A stretch of DNA of 64,000 nucleotides from Ancrocorticia sp052089425 (lineage in GTDB: Bacteria; Actinomycetota; Actinomycetes; Actinomycetales; Actinomycetaceae), in assembly GCF_052089425.1 (NCBI RefSeq), contig NZ_JBQCZW010000005.1, positions 51,149 through 115,148 of the forward strand. The letters run 5' to 3'. Below are positions 25,739 to 32,770 of the stretch, one piece after another. The notes below the pieces were generated by a model that saw only the letters and a program-made list of their open reading frames with translations, was not told the DNA's origin and made no database searches. The translations under genes were made by a program, and so were the position numbers. Within the stretch, counting starts at the first letter, position 1. Every line of letters begins with the position of its first letter.

Positions 25739-26524
25739 CTACGCAATGTCATCGAGCAGTGCGAGAGCACGTTCCGCGTTCCAATCGGCCTGCGGATCGG
25801 GCTCCATCTGGGCCAGCAGCGCGGAGGTCAGTGCGTAGGAAGCCGGCGTCCACTCTGCCTCGGTCTCCGAGCCGAATGCCCGCGCAGAAAACGGGTCACT
25901 CTGCACCCCAGTTGAGGCGTCAAGGACAAGCCCCGTCATAAGTGCCCCCATGGTTTCGGCGAGCAATGCGAACGCCTCCTGATCGGGCAGTGGGATACGG
26001 AACCGGTAACCGGTCAGGATGGGCAGGTGTGAGTACACGCGAGTCCGGTGGCGGATAAACTCCTGTTCCGTGGCACGCAGTTCGCGGGTCAAAGCGGTGC
26101 GCAGATCGGGATCGGTGAGCCCACCGCAGGTCAACCTAAGCGCGAGGTAATCGCGCCATTCCTGTGAGGACGCGAGGCGCTGGTGGTCCGCCCCGGTAGA
26201 AATACGCAATGCCTCGACAATCAATGTGTGCCTGTTTGTCGCGGCGCCATGGCTATCCCGATGGTGCTCCAGCAACGTCCGCAACTGCTCGATTTCCGGC
26301 TGTGCTTCATGTTCCAACTGGGCGGCGCGCACCACCCGAATGAGGACCTCCCGGGTGAACTCCGCGCGATTGGGCCAGCGCCGGTACGCAGTTGCGCGTG
26401 AAACGCCCGAATCCTTAATCGCATCCTCGAGGCTGATGCCTTCAAGCCCCACTGAGATTCCCCGGGTGCGTAGTGACCTCACGGCAGCATCTACCACGCG
26501 GTCGCGTGCATCTGGACGTGTCAT
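25739..26524 (-). CDS. TetR-family transcriptional regulator
   Basis: 261 residues from the ATG at 26524. The N-terminal helix-turn-helix reads SLEDAIKDSGVSRATAYRRWPNRAEFTREVL, a clear TetR DNA-binding domain; the C-terminal part is a larger than usual ligand domain with no recognisable motif. A promoter with -35 TTGAGA and -10 TATCAT, 17 bp apart, places the transcription start at or next to the ATG, so the mRNA is probably leaderless. A near-perfect palindrome covers this promoter, implying autorepression. It is divergent from the flavodoxin gene, its likely target. Confidence 0.85.
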   Translation of the reverse strand: MTRPDARDRVVDAAVRSLRTRGISVGLEGISLEDAIKDSGVSRATAYRRWPNRAEFTREVLIRVVRAAQLEHEAQPEIEQLRTLLEHHRDSHGAATNRHTLIVEALRISTGADHQRLASSQEWRDYLALRLTCGGLTDPDLRTALTRELRATEQEFIRHRTRVYSHLPILTGYRFRIPLPDQEAFALLAETMGALMTGLVLDASTGVQSDPFSARAFGSETEAEWTPASYALTSALLAQMEPDPQADWNAERALALLDDIA

Positions 26525-26531
26525 GCAGACG

Positions 26532-26561
26532 ATGATACCGTTTGAGACACAGTATCTCAAA
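26532..26561 (-). promoter_or_regulatory. tetR promoter with overlapping 21-bp operator palindrome
   Basis: On the minus strand TTGAGA (26560-26555), 17 bp, then TATCAT (26537-26532). The operator TTTGAGA-CACAGTA-TCTCAAA at 26541-26561 is symmetric except for one central mismatch. It sits between tetR and the flavodoxin gene and covers the -35 and spacer of tetR. The two genes are probably co-regulated. Confidence 0.65.
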
Positions 26562-26604
26562 AGACGTGCTAAGTAGATCAGTGAATAGGAAGGAATGGTT
26601 AACC

Positions 26605-27081
26605 ATGAAGGTCTCAGTGATAGTCGAATCATGTTTCGGGAATACGATGCGCGTTGCGCAGGCCATACGTAGTGGTCTCGAAGAAGCGGGGGCCAAGGTG
26701 ACGGTGATGGATGTTGCGACTGCGCCTGTTGCACCCGCCGGCGATCTGGTGGTGATTGCCGGACCAACCCACAATATGGGGATGAGTTCGGCTAAAACTC
26801 GGGCGCAGGCCCGGCAAAAGGGTGCGGATCACGCGCCAGCCATCGGCGTGAGGGAATGGATCAGTACACTTCAATCGGTATCTGGGCAGGTGGTTACCGC
26901 CTCAACCACCACTGGAGGAAGCGTCGCCGGATCTGCTGGAAAGGCCATGTACAAGGCCCTCAAGAGGAAGAAGATTGCCGCGCGGCAAGGCGAAGATTTC
27001 CGTGTGAATGGCACCAGTGGGCCACTTGCTGATGGGGAACTTGCGCGTGCGCGTGCGTGGGGATCCCGCTTGGCTGAGTAG
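26605..27081 (+). CDS. Flavodoxin-domain protein
   Basis: 158 residues from the ATG at 26605. The N-terminus VSVIVESCFGNTMRVAQAI resembles the flavodoxin phosphate loop (normally S/T-x-T-G-N-T), with Cys-Phe-Gly-Asn-Thr here. The second flavin loop is suggested by VIAGPTHNMGMSS. An electron-carrier or quinone-reductase-like role is likely. The C-terminal half is basic. It is divergent from tetR across a shared operator and ends 72 bp before smpB. Confidence 0.75.
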   Translation: MKVSVIVESCFGNTMRVAQAIRSGLEEAGAKVTVMDVATAPVAPAGDLVVIAGPTHNMGMSSAKTRAQARQKGADHAPAIGVREWISTLQSVSGQVVTASTTTGGSVAGSAGKAMYKALKRKKIAARQGEDFRVNGTSGPLADGELARARAWGSRLAE

Positions 27082-27153
27082 GTTGTGGAAAACGCGGTGT
27101 TCCGCGTAGCATTGTCTATTCGTATGCGGATGTCGCAAGGGTTGGAGGTTCCT

Positions 27154-27678
27154 ATGGCGAAGAAGCAGGGGAAGCTCTCTGCGGCCGAAAAGGCGAAGGT
27201 GGACGCTGACGCTAAGCACATGATTGCGCGCAACAAGAAGGCGCGTCATGATTACAACATTCTTGACACCTATGAGGCTGGGCTTTCGCTCACCGGAACT
27301 GAAGTGAAGGCACTGCGCATGGGGCGCGCCTCACTGATCGACGGATGGGTGGAGATTGATCGCGATAACGAGGCGTGGATTCACGGGATCAATATCCCCG
27401 TGTACGCCATGGGGACTTGGACCAACCATGCCCCTACTCGTAAGCGCAAGCTGTTGCTGCACAAGGACGAAATTGTCCGGCTGGGCAGCAAGGTTCAGGC
27501 CAAGGGCCACACCATTGTTCCGCTCGAGCTTTACTTCGTCAAGGGCCGCGCCAAAGTGGAAATCGGGTTGGCTCAAGGCAAGCAGGAATGGGACAAGCGC
27601 GAGACTTTGCGGCGGCGTGAAGCCGATCGCGAGGCGGAGCGAGCCATGTCTGCCGCAAGAAAGCGTGCGCGCGGTTAA
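27154..27678 (+). CDS. smpB: SsrA-binding protein SmpB
   Basis: SmpB, 174 residues, delivers tmRNA to stalled ribosomes. The start at 27154 follows GGAGG and gives the usual MAKK N-terminus; it carries a short extra Lys/Ala-rich lead. NKKARHDYNILDTYEAGLSLTGTEVK and GRASLIDGWVEI are diagnostic, and the tail WDKRETLRRREADREAERAM is the conserved C-terminal helix that enters the decoding centre. The tmRNA gene lies 110 bp downstream. Confidence 0.97.
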   Translation: MAKKQGKLSAAEKAKVDADAKHMIARNKKARHDYNILDTYEAGLSLTGTEVKALRMGRASLIDGWVEIDRDNEAWIHGINIPVYAMGTWTNHAPTRKRKLLLHKDEIVRLGSKVQAKGHTIVPLELYFVKGRAKVEIGLAQGKQEWDKRETLRRREADREAERAMSAARKRARG

Positions 27679-27788
27679 CGTGTGTTCGGCACCTGCGTCT
27701 GGGAATAGAATCTAGGGCGCGAGTGTTGTACGATGTGTAGGCGCTTCGTGCGCATGTTTCCGGATCAGCCGGTTTAACAACTGAATAA

Positions 27789-28156
27789 GGGGATGATCGG
27801 TTTCGACGGCGATTACTTGCCGAAGAGAAGCGGGTCGAGGATGTAGAGTCATCTCGTAAACGATTCTCTGCAAACCAATAGGTGCCAACTCAAAGCGCAC
27901 CGATTTCACCCTCGCCGCCTGAGCGAGCTCTGAAATCCGTCAGCCTGAGGGTGCTTTTTCCTCAGGATCTGGCGCCGTTTTAGAAAGCCACTGCTGAGCA
28001 CGCACGTCGCGGGCGTGCTCGGGACTTTTTCGCGACTAGGTTTGTCAGCGGCCTGTTTGTGAGAACGCTGGAGCCGAAAACAACGCTAAGCAAACTACAC
28101 CCGTAGAAGGCTTTGACTTTGATCGTCGGACGGGAGTTCAATTCTCCCCATCTCCA
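27789..28156 (+). ncRNA. ssrA: Transfer-messenger RNA
   Basis: tmRNA of about 368 nt. The 5' end GGGGATGATCGGTTTCGAC and the 3' T-arm GGGAGTTCAATTCTCCC are canonical, and GGGGAUG pairs with CAUCUCC to close the acceptor stem (one G-U). CCA is not encoded (CTA follows). The tag frame starts at the GCC at 27884 and reads ANSKRTDFTLAA before TGA at 27920. The tag ends LAA for ClpXP-type recognition, with Thr where FALAA is more usual. It pairs with smpB just upstream. Confidence 0.95.
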
Positions 28157-28162
28157 CTATGT

Positions 28163-28203
28163 ATCCCTCTGACTGGACGAAAGATCTGGTCAGGGGGATT
28201 TTT
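28163..28203 (+). terminator. Rho-independent terminator of ssrA
   Basis: ATCCCTCTGAC (28163-28173) pairs with GTCAGGGGGAT (28189-28199) with one mismatch and is followed directly by TTTTT. It begins 6 bp after the tmRNA. Confidence 0.88.
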
Positions 28204-28278
28204 GCTGTTCTGCGACGTGCGCTAGAGAATTCTGCAGTCTGAGCTCGCGTAGTGGGTTTGAGGCAACGACCCTTCAAT

Positions 28279-28301
28279 ATGTACATCTAGTTGGCTATCA
28301 T
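28279..28301 (+). promoter_or_regulatory. Promoter/operator of the Phd-type antitoxin gene
   Basis: TATCAT at 28296-28301 is a good -10 element whose start site would fall at the ATG (28308), suggesting a leaderless mRNA. The perfect palindrome ATGTACAT at 28279-28286 lies in the spacer and is a plausible antitoxin binding site; TGTACA cores are common in Phd/YefM operators. Confidence 0.45.
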
Positions 28302-28307
28302 GTTGGC

Positions 28308-28565
28308 ATGACGGTCTACAACGTTTTCGAGGCACGTGACTCACTTTCGCATCTGATCAGTGAATCAGAGCGGGGTGCGGACGTAGTGATTGCCCGCAGG
28401 GGTAAGCCTGTTGCTCGGGTTGTGCCTTACGAGGATTCCCGATCTGCAATGACGGGTTCCGATTTCGCGCAATGGTTGGACAAACATCCCCTGCCTATGC
28501 GGCTGCGTTCTTCGATGGACGATATTGAGGCACGTGTTCATGAGAACCGGGACTCATGGGAATGA
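28308..28565 (+). CDS. Phd/YefM-family antitoxin with PIN-type partner
   Basis: 85 residues. MTVYNVFEARDSLSHLISESERG and IARRGKPVARVVPYE are typical of Phd/YefM-fold antitoxins: an N-terminal DNA-binding domain, with the C-terminal part from about residue 50 expected to wrap the toxin. The stop overlaps by 4 bp (ATGA) the start of a PIN-domain fragment, so the original partner was a VapC-type toxin. Since the toxin is truncated, this antitoxin is probably an orphan. Confidence 0.82.
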   Translation: MTVYNVFEARDSLSHLISESERGADVVIARRGKPVARVVPYEDSRSAMTGSDFAQWLDKHPLPMRLRSSMDDIEARVHENRDSWE

Positions 28566-28666
28566 TCTACCTAGACAGTTGTATCTTGATCTACGCTGTC
28601 GAGGCTGATGACAAAAAGGGCGATAAGGTTCGCGCGAAACCCGCCCAGACGGACCATAGACCGTGA
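28562..28666 (+). pseudogene. Truncated VapC-type PIN toxin remnant
   Basis: Beginning at the ATG that overlaps the antitoxin stop, the frame reads MIYLDSCILIYAVEADDKKG and a few more residues, with the first PIN-domain Asp in YLDSCILIY. It leaves the family after about 27 residues and hits TGA after 34 codons. A full PIN toxin needs about 130 residues and three or four acidic residues, so this cannot be an active nuclease. The join lies 22 bp before the stop of yoeB on the other strand; invasion or deletion by the second TA pair is a plausible cause. Confidence 0.78.
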
Positions 28667-28687
28667 TCAGCAGATGATTGCCTGCCA

Positions 28688-28942
28688 TCAGTAATGATAT
28701 CTAGCCTGAATGATAACCAGATCGTCGCCTTGTACGAGGTAGACGAGCCGGTGCTCCTCATTGATCCGGCGCGACCATGCTCCTTGGGCTCCGTACTTGA
28801 GCTGCTCCGGCTTCCCGATACCCGCATAGGGCTCTCGCAGGCACGCGTCAATGAGTGTATTGATTCTCTTGAGAATACGGCGATCAGCAGTTTGCCAGTA
28901 GCGGTAATCTTCCCATGCTGATTTGTCCCAGACGAGGCGCAC
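28688..28942 (-). CDS. yoeB: YoeB/Txe-family ribosome-dependent mRNA interferase
   Basis: 84 residues, the normal size of YoeB. MRLVWDKSAWEDYRYWQTADRR matches the N-terminal YoeB pattern, and RRINEEHRLVYLV with the C-terminal RYHY supplies the catalytic Glu/Arg/His/Tyr residues. YoeB cleaves mRNA at the ribosomal A site. The GTG start falls immediately after the antitoxin stop with no gap, so translation is coupled. Confidence 0.92.
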   Translation of the reverse strand: MRLVWDKSAWEDYRYWQTADRRILKRINTLIDACLREPYAGIGKPEQLKYGAQGAWSRRINEEHRLVYLVQGDDLVIIQARYHY

Positions 28943-29197
28943 TCAGTCATCCTCTGTGAGCAGTTGATGCTCCTCAAACTCGCCAGCACGTGCCCGCTCG
29001 TATGAGTCGAGTAATCTGCGAGCGTTGCTTGGAGAACGGAATAGGTAAGCAGTTTCCTGCCAAGCTGCGTATTCGTCTGCAGGCATGAGAACGGCGTTTC
29101 CTTTTCGAGAGACGATCTCGATTGCTTCCTGATCATCGTTGATGCGCTCAATAAGTGGAAAGAGTGTCTTGCGAGCTTCGCTTGCACTGATGGACAC
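28943..29197 (-). CDS. yefM: YefM/Axe-family antitoxin
   Basis: 84 residues, neutralises YoeB and represses the operon. MSISASEARKTLFPLIERINDD and IVSRKGNAVLMPADEYAAWQETAYL are the classical YefM sequence; the acidic C-terminus (EFEEHQLLTEDD) is the toxin-binding tail. The GTG start has AGGAGG upstream. A 10-bp-arm palindrome lies 21 bp before the start. Confidence 0.92.
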   Translation of the reverse strand: MSISASEARKTLFPLIERINDDQEAIEIVSRKGNAVLMPADEYAAWQETAYLFRSPSNARRLLDSYERARAGEFEEHQLLTEDD

Positions 29198-29217
29198 GGG
29201 GAACCTCCTCTAGCCAG

Positions 29218-29246
29218 TATCTGGTACAAGGATACGGTACCAGATA
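29218..29246. promoter_or_regulatory. yefM-yoeB operator palindrome
   Basis: TATCTGGTAC (29218-29227) and GTACCAGATA (29237-29246) are perfect 10-bp inverted arms around 9 bp. They sit 21 bp upstream of the yefM start, where the promoter must lie. YefM family operators are palindromes of this kind, so autoregulation is a sound inference. Confidence 0.7.
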
Positions 29247-29271
29247 GGGGTGGTGGCGCGATCGAGTTCGG

Positions 29272-29868
29272 CTAGTTGTGCTGCACTGCGCGCGTGGCAA
29301 AGCACTGCTGGCGCGCATGCTGGAGGGCAGATAAATGCGCATGAGCAGCCGCTCCCTGCTGCAGAAAAATCGCATTGAGCAAATCGTGAGCAGGATCTGA
29401 GCTGCCGGGATCTGAGATGGTTGTTGGGCTCGCGAGGCTCGCTAGGAGGAGCTCAAAGGTTGAGCGGCGGTGGATGAGCATCAGCCGCTCGGATCCTGAA
29501 AGCTCCACCAGCGAATCCAAGAAGGAGTACATAGAATCCTGCGCGTTGCGGCGCAGGGGACGCAAGTCGGGATCCTCTTGAAGGATGCGCATAAGGGCGA
29601 GGTTTTCGGTTGTTTCCAACAGTTTGATGATATCTGGGATGTCTTCTGGTTGGACTCTTGCCACAGTTGCCGGCATGTGGGGCTTGCGGTGGAGCAGGCC
29701 ATCGCGTTCGAGTATTGCGATGGCGCTACGCACGGTTGGGCGCGCCACATCGTATTCAGCGGCCACAGTTTGTTCGGCCAGTTGGGTGCCGGCGGAAAGC
29801 CCGCCAGCCAAAATGCGGTCTCGAAGATGGACCGCAAGGTCATCTGCAAGCCTCGCGCTTGATGCCAT
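29272..29868 (-). CDS. GntR-family regulator (FadR-like)
   Basis: 198 residues. The winged helix is seen in HLRDRILAGGLSAGTQLAEQTVAAEYDVARPTVRSAIAILERDGLL with the basic wing HRKPHMPATVARV. The C-terminal helical domain is short for an FCD domain and its metal-binding His residues are not obvious. It is divergent from a transporter of the organophosphate family with a shared palindrome between them, so it likely controls that gene in response to a small ligand. Confidence 0.82.
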   Translation of the reverse strand: MASSARLADDLAVHLRDRILAGGLSAGTQLAEQTVAAEYDVARPTVRSAIAILERDGLLHRKPHMPATVARVQPEDIPDIIKLLETTENLALMRILQEDPDLRPLRRNAQDSMYSFLDSLVELSGSERLMLIHRRSTFELLLASLASPTTISDPGSSDPAHDLLNAIFLQQGAAAHAHLSALQHARQQCFATRAVQHN

Positions 29869-29891
29869 GACGTGTCACCCCTTGATCGATC

Positions 29892-29904
29892 GTATACATA
29901 CAAT
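29892..29904. promoter_or_regulatory. GntR operator candidate and transporter -10 element
   Basis: GTAT-AC-ATAC (29892-29901) is a short palindrome of the TNGTNNNACNA-like kind bound by FadR-type regulators. TACAAT (29899-29904) is a good -10 for the plus-strand transporter. The overlap would allow repression. Both are assigned by eye. Confidence 0.45.
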
Positions 29905-29936
29905 AGTACCGGCGGTCAGACACGAAGAGGAGTCTT

Positions 29937-31238
29937 GTGCAATTTCCGGATCGGTTCAGCCCTCGCGAGAGGCGCTCCATGGCTGAATATATTGGGGATC
30001 GCCGCATCGTCTTCTGTGTCGCCTACTTTGGGTACACCGTCTGCTATTTAGTTCGTAACAACTTCCGGCTAGTGAGTTCGCAACTTGGGGCGGATATGGA
30101 ACTATCCGCAGTTGAGGTAGGAGTGGTGCTCTCCTTCTTCCCGATCGCATACGGCTTCGGAAAGCTGGCAATGGGGATTTTGGTGGACAGAACCTCGATG
30201 CCATTGATGCTGGGCGTTGCGCTTCTCGGTTCATCCGTCATCTGCTTCCTCATTCCCTTTGCTACTGGACCGCTGGCGCTCAAGATACTCTTGAGCCTCC
30301 TTGGAATTGTTCAAGGGGCTGGAGCCCCCGCCTGCCTCGCAATGTTGAATGCGTGGTATCCCAACGCCAGCCGGGGTGCCGCCGTTTCCGCGTGGAACAC
30401 GTCCCAGAACCTTGGAGCTGCCGCCCTAGCTGCATTCGCCGCATGGATTCTCAGCCAGTTTGGGGACTGGCGCCTCGTGTTCTGGATTCCGGCTGCCGTG
30501 AGCGCGATCTTGCTTCTACCTCTGTATCGGTATGGGAAGGACAGGCCGTGGCGCGAAGGGTTCCCCACCCTCACGCAGATGTATGGAAAGGCCGGGGTGC
30601 CAGCACTTCACACGCCGGCGGGCGATTCCTATTGGCAGCTCATCTGGATGGCATTCCGGTCCTCTCCGGCCCTGATGATCCTTGTGGGGCTCAACGCCCT
30701 GCTCTACTTCATACGATTTGGTGTGATCAACTGGATGGTTAGCTACCTGCCGGAAGAGAAAGGCCTCCTGCTATCCGATTCACAATCCCTCTTCGGCATT
30801 CTGGAATTCGCTGCCATACCGTTTGTCATCATCTTTGCGGTGATCGCGTGGAAGATGCCGGCCAGAATGTCCAGTGTGGGTGTTGGATCAATGGCGGTGC
30901 TCGCAATTGCTCTCGTCGGGTATGCCGGTTTCGCCGGCGGATTGCCGCTGGGGGCCTCAGTGGCGGTTATCGGCGGCCTCATCTATGCGCCACAAGTAAT
31001 CGTCAATATCCTGACGCTCAACTTGACCCCGCCACGGATGGTTGGCGCGGCCGTCGGGATTGTCGGGCTGTCCGGTTACTTGATCGGTGAAGTTGGGGCA
31101 AACCTCATCCTTCCGCGCCTTGCCGAGGGTGCCAGTTGGGACGCCGTGTACGTTCTTCTTTCCGCCGTGGCGCTGTGCTGCGCACTCTTGTACCGCGTCC
31201 TCAAGCCGTACGAGCGACGGGCCGTTGTGGTGGATTGA
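29937..31238 (+). CDS. MFS transporter, organophosphate:phosphate antiporter (OPA) family
   Basis: 433 residues with about 12 membrane helices. AYFGYTVCYLVRNNFRLV near residue 30 and FGKLAMGILVDR near 75 are the OPA (GlpT/UhpT/PgtP) signatures, including an Arg implicated in phosphate binding. The substrate is probably a phosphorylated C3 compound or hexose phosphate. The GTG start follows GAAGAGGAG. It is divergent from gntR and convergent with a paralogue that shares the same N-terminal signature. Confidence 0.85.
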   Translation: MQFPDRFSPRERRSMAEYIGDRRIVFCVAYFGYTVCYLVRNNFRLVSSQLGADMELSAVEVGVVLSFFPIAYGFGKLAMGILVDRTSMPLMLGVALLGSSVICFLIPFATGPLALKILLSLLGIVQGAGAPACLAMLNAWYPNASRGAAVSAWNTSQNLGAAALAAFAAWILSQFGDWRLVFWIPAAVSAILLLPLYRYGKDRPWREGFPTLTQMYGKAGVPALHTPAGDSYWQLIWMAFRSSPALMILVGLNALLYFIRFGVINWMVSYLPEEKGLLLSDSQSLFGILEFAAIPFVIIFAVIAWKMPARMSSVGVGSMAVLAIALVGYAGFAGGLPLGASVAVIGGLIYAPQVIVNILTLNLTPPRMVGAAVGIVGLSGYLIGEVGANLILPRLAEGASWDAVYVLLSAVALCCALLYRVLKPYERRAVVVD

Positions 31239-31242
31239 GGAA

Positions 31243-31279
31243 GGGGCCCCACCCCGGGGGAAAATGAGGATGAGGCCCC
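31243..31279. terminator. Possible terminator between the two convergent transporters
   Basis: GGGGCC (31243-31248) and GGCCCC (31274-31279) can pair, and the CCCCACCCCGGGGG block gives an inner stem. No T-run is evident. It is assigned mainly from its place between two convergent stops. Confidence 0.35.
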
Positions 31280-31295
31280 GTGCGCTCACGCCTAA

Positions 31296-32618
31296 CTACG
31301 CCTGAACCACCGTCTCCTCTTGCTTGGACAGCGAGAAGTACAGGATTGCAGCAACAATCGACGTACTGGCGAGGAACATGAACGAAACGCTCCATGACAT
31401 GTGCTCAGCCAAAATGGGCATGACCAGATTGGCGGCAAGCTCACCCACGATATAGCCGAATAGGCCAACAAATCCAACGGCGGTACCCGAGGCCTCAAGC
31501 GGAACAAAGTTCAGTGTCAGAATGTTGATGATGAGCTGAGGCCCGTAGATCAGCGCGCCCATGATTCCAGAGATGATCAGCAGCATCGTGTAGTTGGTAT
31601 TGATGTGATAGGCGTACACCATGACGCCCAGAATAATCAGGCCAATGCCGCCAACGAGTGCCTGCCTATTCGGAAGCTTGACGGCAACCCATGCGAAGAA
31701 GAAGGATCCAGGGATGGCGATCCATTCGAGTACCGAGAATGCCATGGTGTATTGAGATTCTGTGAAGCCCATTTCCGATCCGAGGAATGCTGGCATCCAG
31801 TTGAGCACACCAAACCGCACGAAGTACAGGATGGCGTTAATGAGGCCAATGGTCACAATGAGGCGGTTGGTGAACACGTACTTCACCATGATTTGCCACG
31901 CGGTACCTTCGGGCTTGACCTCTGCCATCGGCACGCCCGTCTTGCCGTATATCTCGCGGAGGGTGGGTAGCCCCTCTTCCTCGGGACGATCGCCTCCGAA
32001 CTTCCAGAACAGGAAGGAGAGTGCCAGCACGATCGCGGCGGGAATCCAGAACGAGAACTGGATGCGGTTGCTCATTGAGGAGCCCATAATGCCGCCCACC
32101 ATGAGGGGGAGGAGTGCTCCACCGAGGTTCTGGGAGGTGTTCCATACGGCGATGGCTGCCCCGCGTGTTCTATTGGGGAACCAATTGGCGATCATCGATT
32201 GAGAGCCGGGCGAAAGCACACCCTGAATCGTGCCGAGTAAGAGCATCAGTCCGAACATGAGCCACACTTGGTTGACGACGCCCATGATCATGCAGACGAT
32301 CGCCGATGCCCCGAGGGCCCCAGCGAAGATCTTTCGCAGTGAGACTCTGTCCACCACGATGCCCATCACGAACTTTCCGATCCCGTAGGAAATGGTAAAT
32401 CCGGTGAGGATTAATCCGACCTGCGTGAGTGACCAGCCGTTTTCGAGCCGGAGGGTCTCTGAGGTGAGTTTGAAATTGTTTCGCACTAAGTAAGCGCACA
32501 CATAGCCAAAATAGGCAACGGCGAACACTGTCCAGTGTCTTTTGATGTACTGAGAGAACTTCTCAGGATGTTCTTGTCTGAATGCCGATTCAGGTGCTGC
32601 GGCTGGTGGTTCTGACAT
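31296..32618 (-). CDS. MFS transporter, OPA family, second paralogue
   Basis: 440 residues. The start at 32618 has AAAGGAGAGG upstream; a longer frame exists but lacks a site. AYFGYVCAYLVRNNFKLT and GKFVMGIVVDRVSLRK are the OPA signatures, and NTSQNLGGALLPLMVGG is also shared with the neighbour. The substrate could be glycerol-3-phosphate, phosphoenolpyruvate/phosphoglycerate or a hexose phosphate. Two 13-bp direct repeats lie 70-102 bp upstream of its start and may bind an activator. Confidence 0.87.
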   Translation of the reverse strand: MSEPPAAAPESAFRQEHPEKFSQYIKRHWTVFAVAYFGYVCAYLVRNNFKLTSETLRLENGWSLTQVGLILTGFTISYGIGKFVMGIVVDRVSLRKIFAGALGASAIVCMIMGVVNQVWLMFGLMLLLGTIQGVLSPGSQSMIANWFPNRTRGAAIAVWNTSQNLGGALLPLMVGGIMGSSMSNRIQFSFWIPAAIVLALSFLFWKFGGDRPEEEGLPTLREIYGKTGVPMAEVKPEGTAWQIMVKYVFTNRLIVTIGLINAILYFVRFGVLNWMPAFLGSEMGFTESQYTMAFSVLEWIAIPGSFFFAWVAVKLPNRQALVGGIGLIILGVMVYAYHINTNYTMLLIISGIMGALIYGPQLIINILTLNFVPLEASGTAVGFVGLFGYIVGELAANLVMPILAEHMSWSVSFMFLASTSIVAAILYFSLSKQEETVVQA

Positions 32619-32687
32619 TGCCTCTCCTTTGATTGCATTGCGCATCGTCGCACTACGTGAGTGATTGTAATACAACAGGAGAGAGTG

Positions 32688-32720
32688 TGTGTAGGCCCGA
32701 GACGATATGTGTAGGCCCGA
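32688..32720 (-). repeat. Two 13-bp direct repeats upstream of the second OPA transporter
   Basis: TGTGTAGGCCCGA occurs at 32688-32700 and 32708-32720, exactly 20 bp apart, i.e. on the same helix face. On the minus strand they precede a TATTAC/TTACAAT -10-like region and the transporter start. Tandem sites with two-turn spacing fit a response-regulator or other dimeric activator. Some family transporters are induced through dedicated two-component systems, but none is encoded here. Confidence 0.55.
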
Positions 32721-32770
32721 AGAGGCAAGTGTTTCAAAGCCGTGAGTGCGGGTGGGCTTACCCGGCGAAC

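Noticed and set aside
28591..29229. Minus-strand 212-codon frame across the TA region
   Set aside because: Overlaps yoeB and yefM in another frame and has no protein-like pattern.
32688..32720. CRISPR-like repeat pair
   Set aside because: Only two 13-bp copies with a 7-bp spacer; consistent with regulator sites, not an array.
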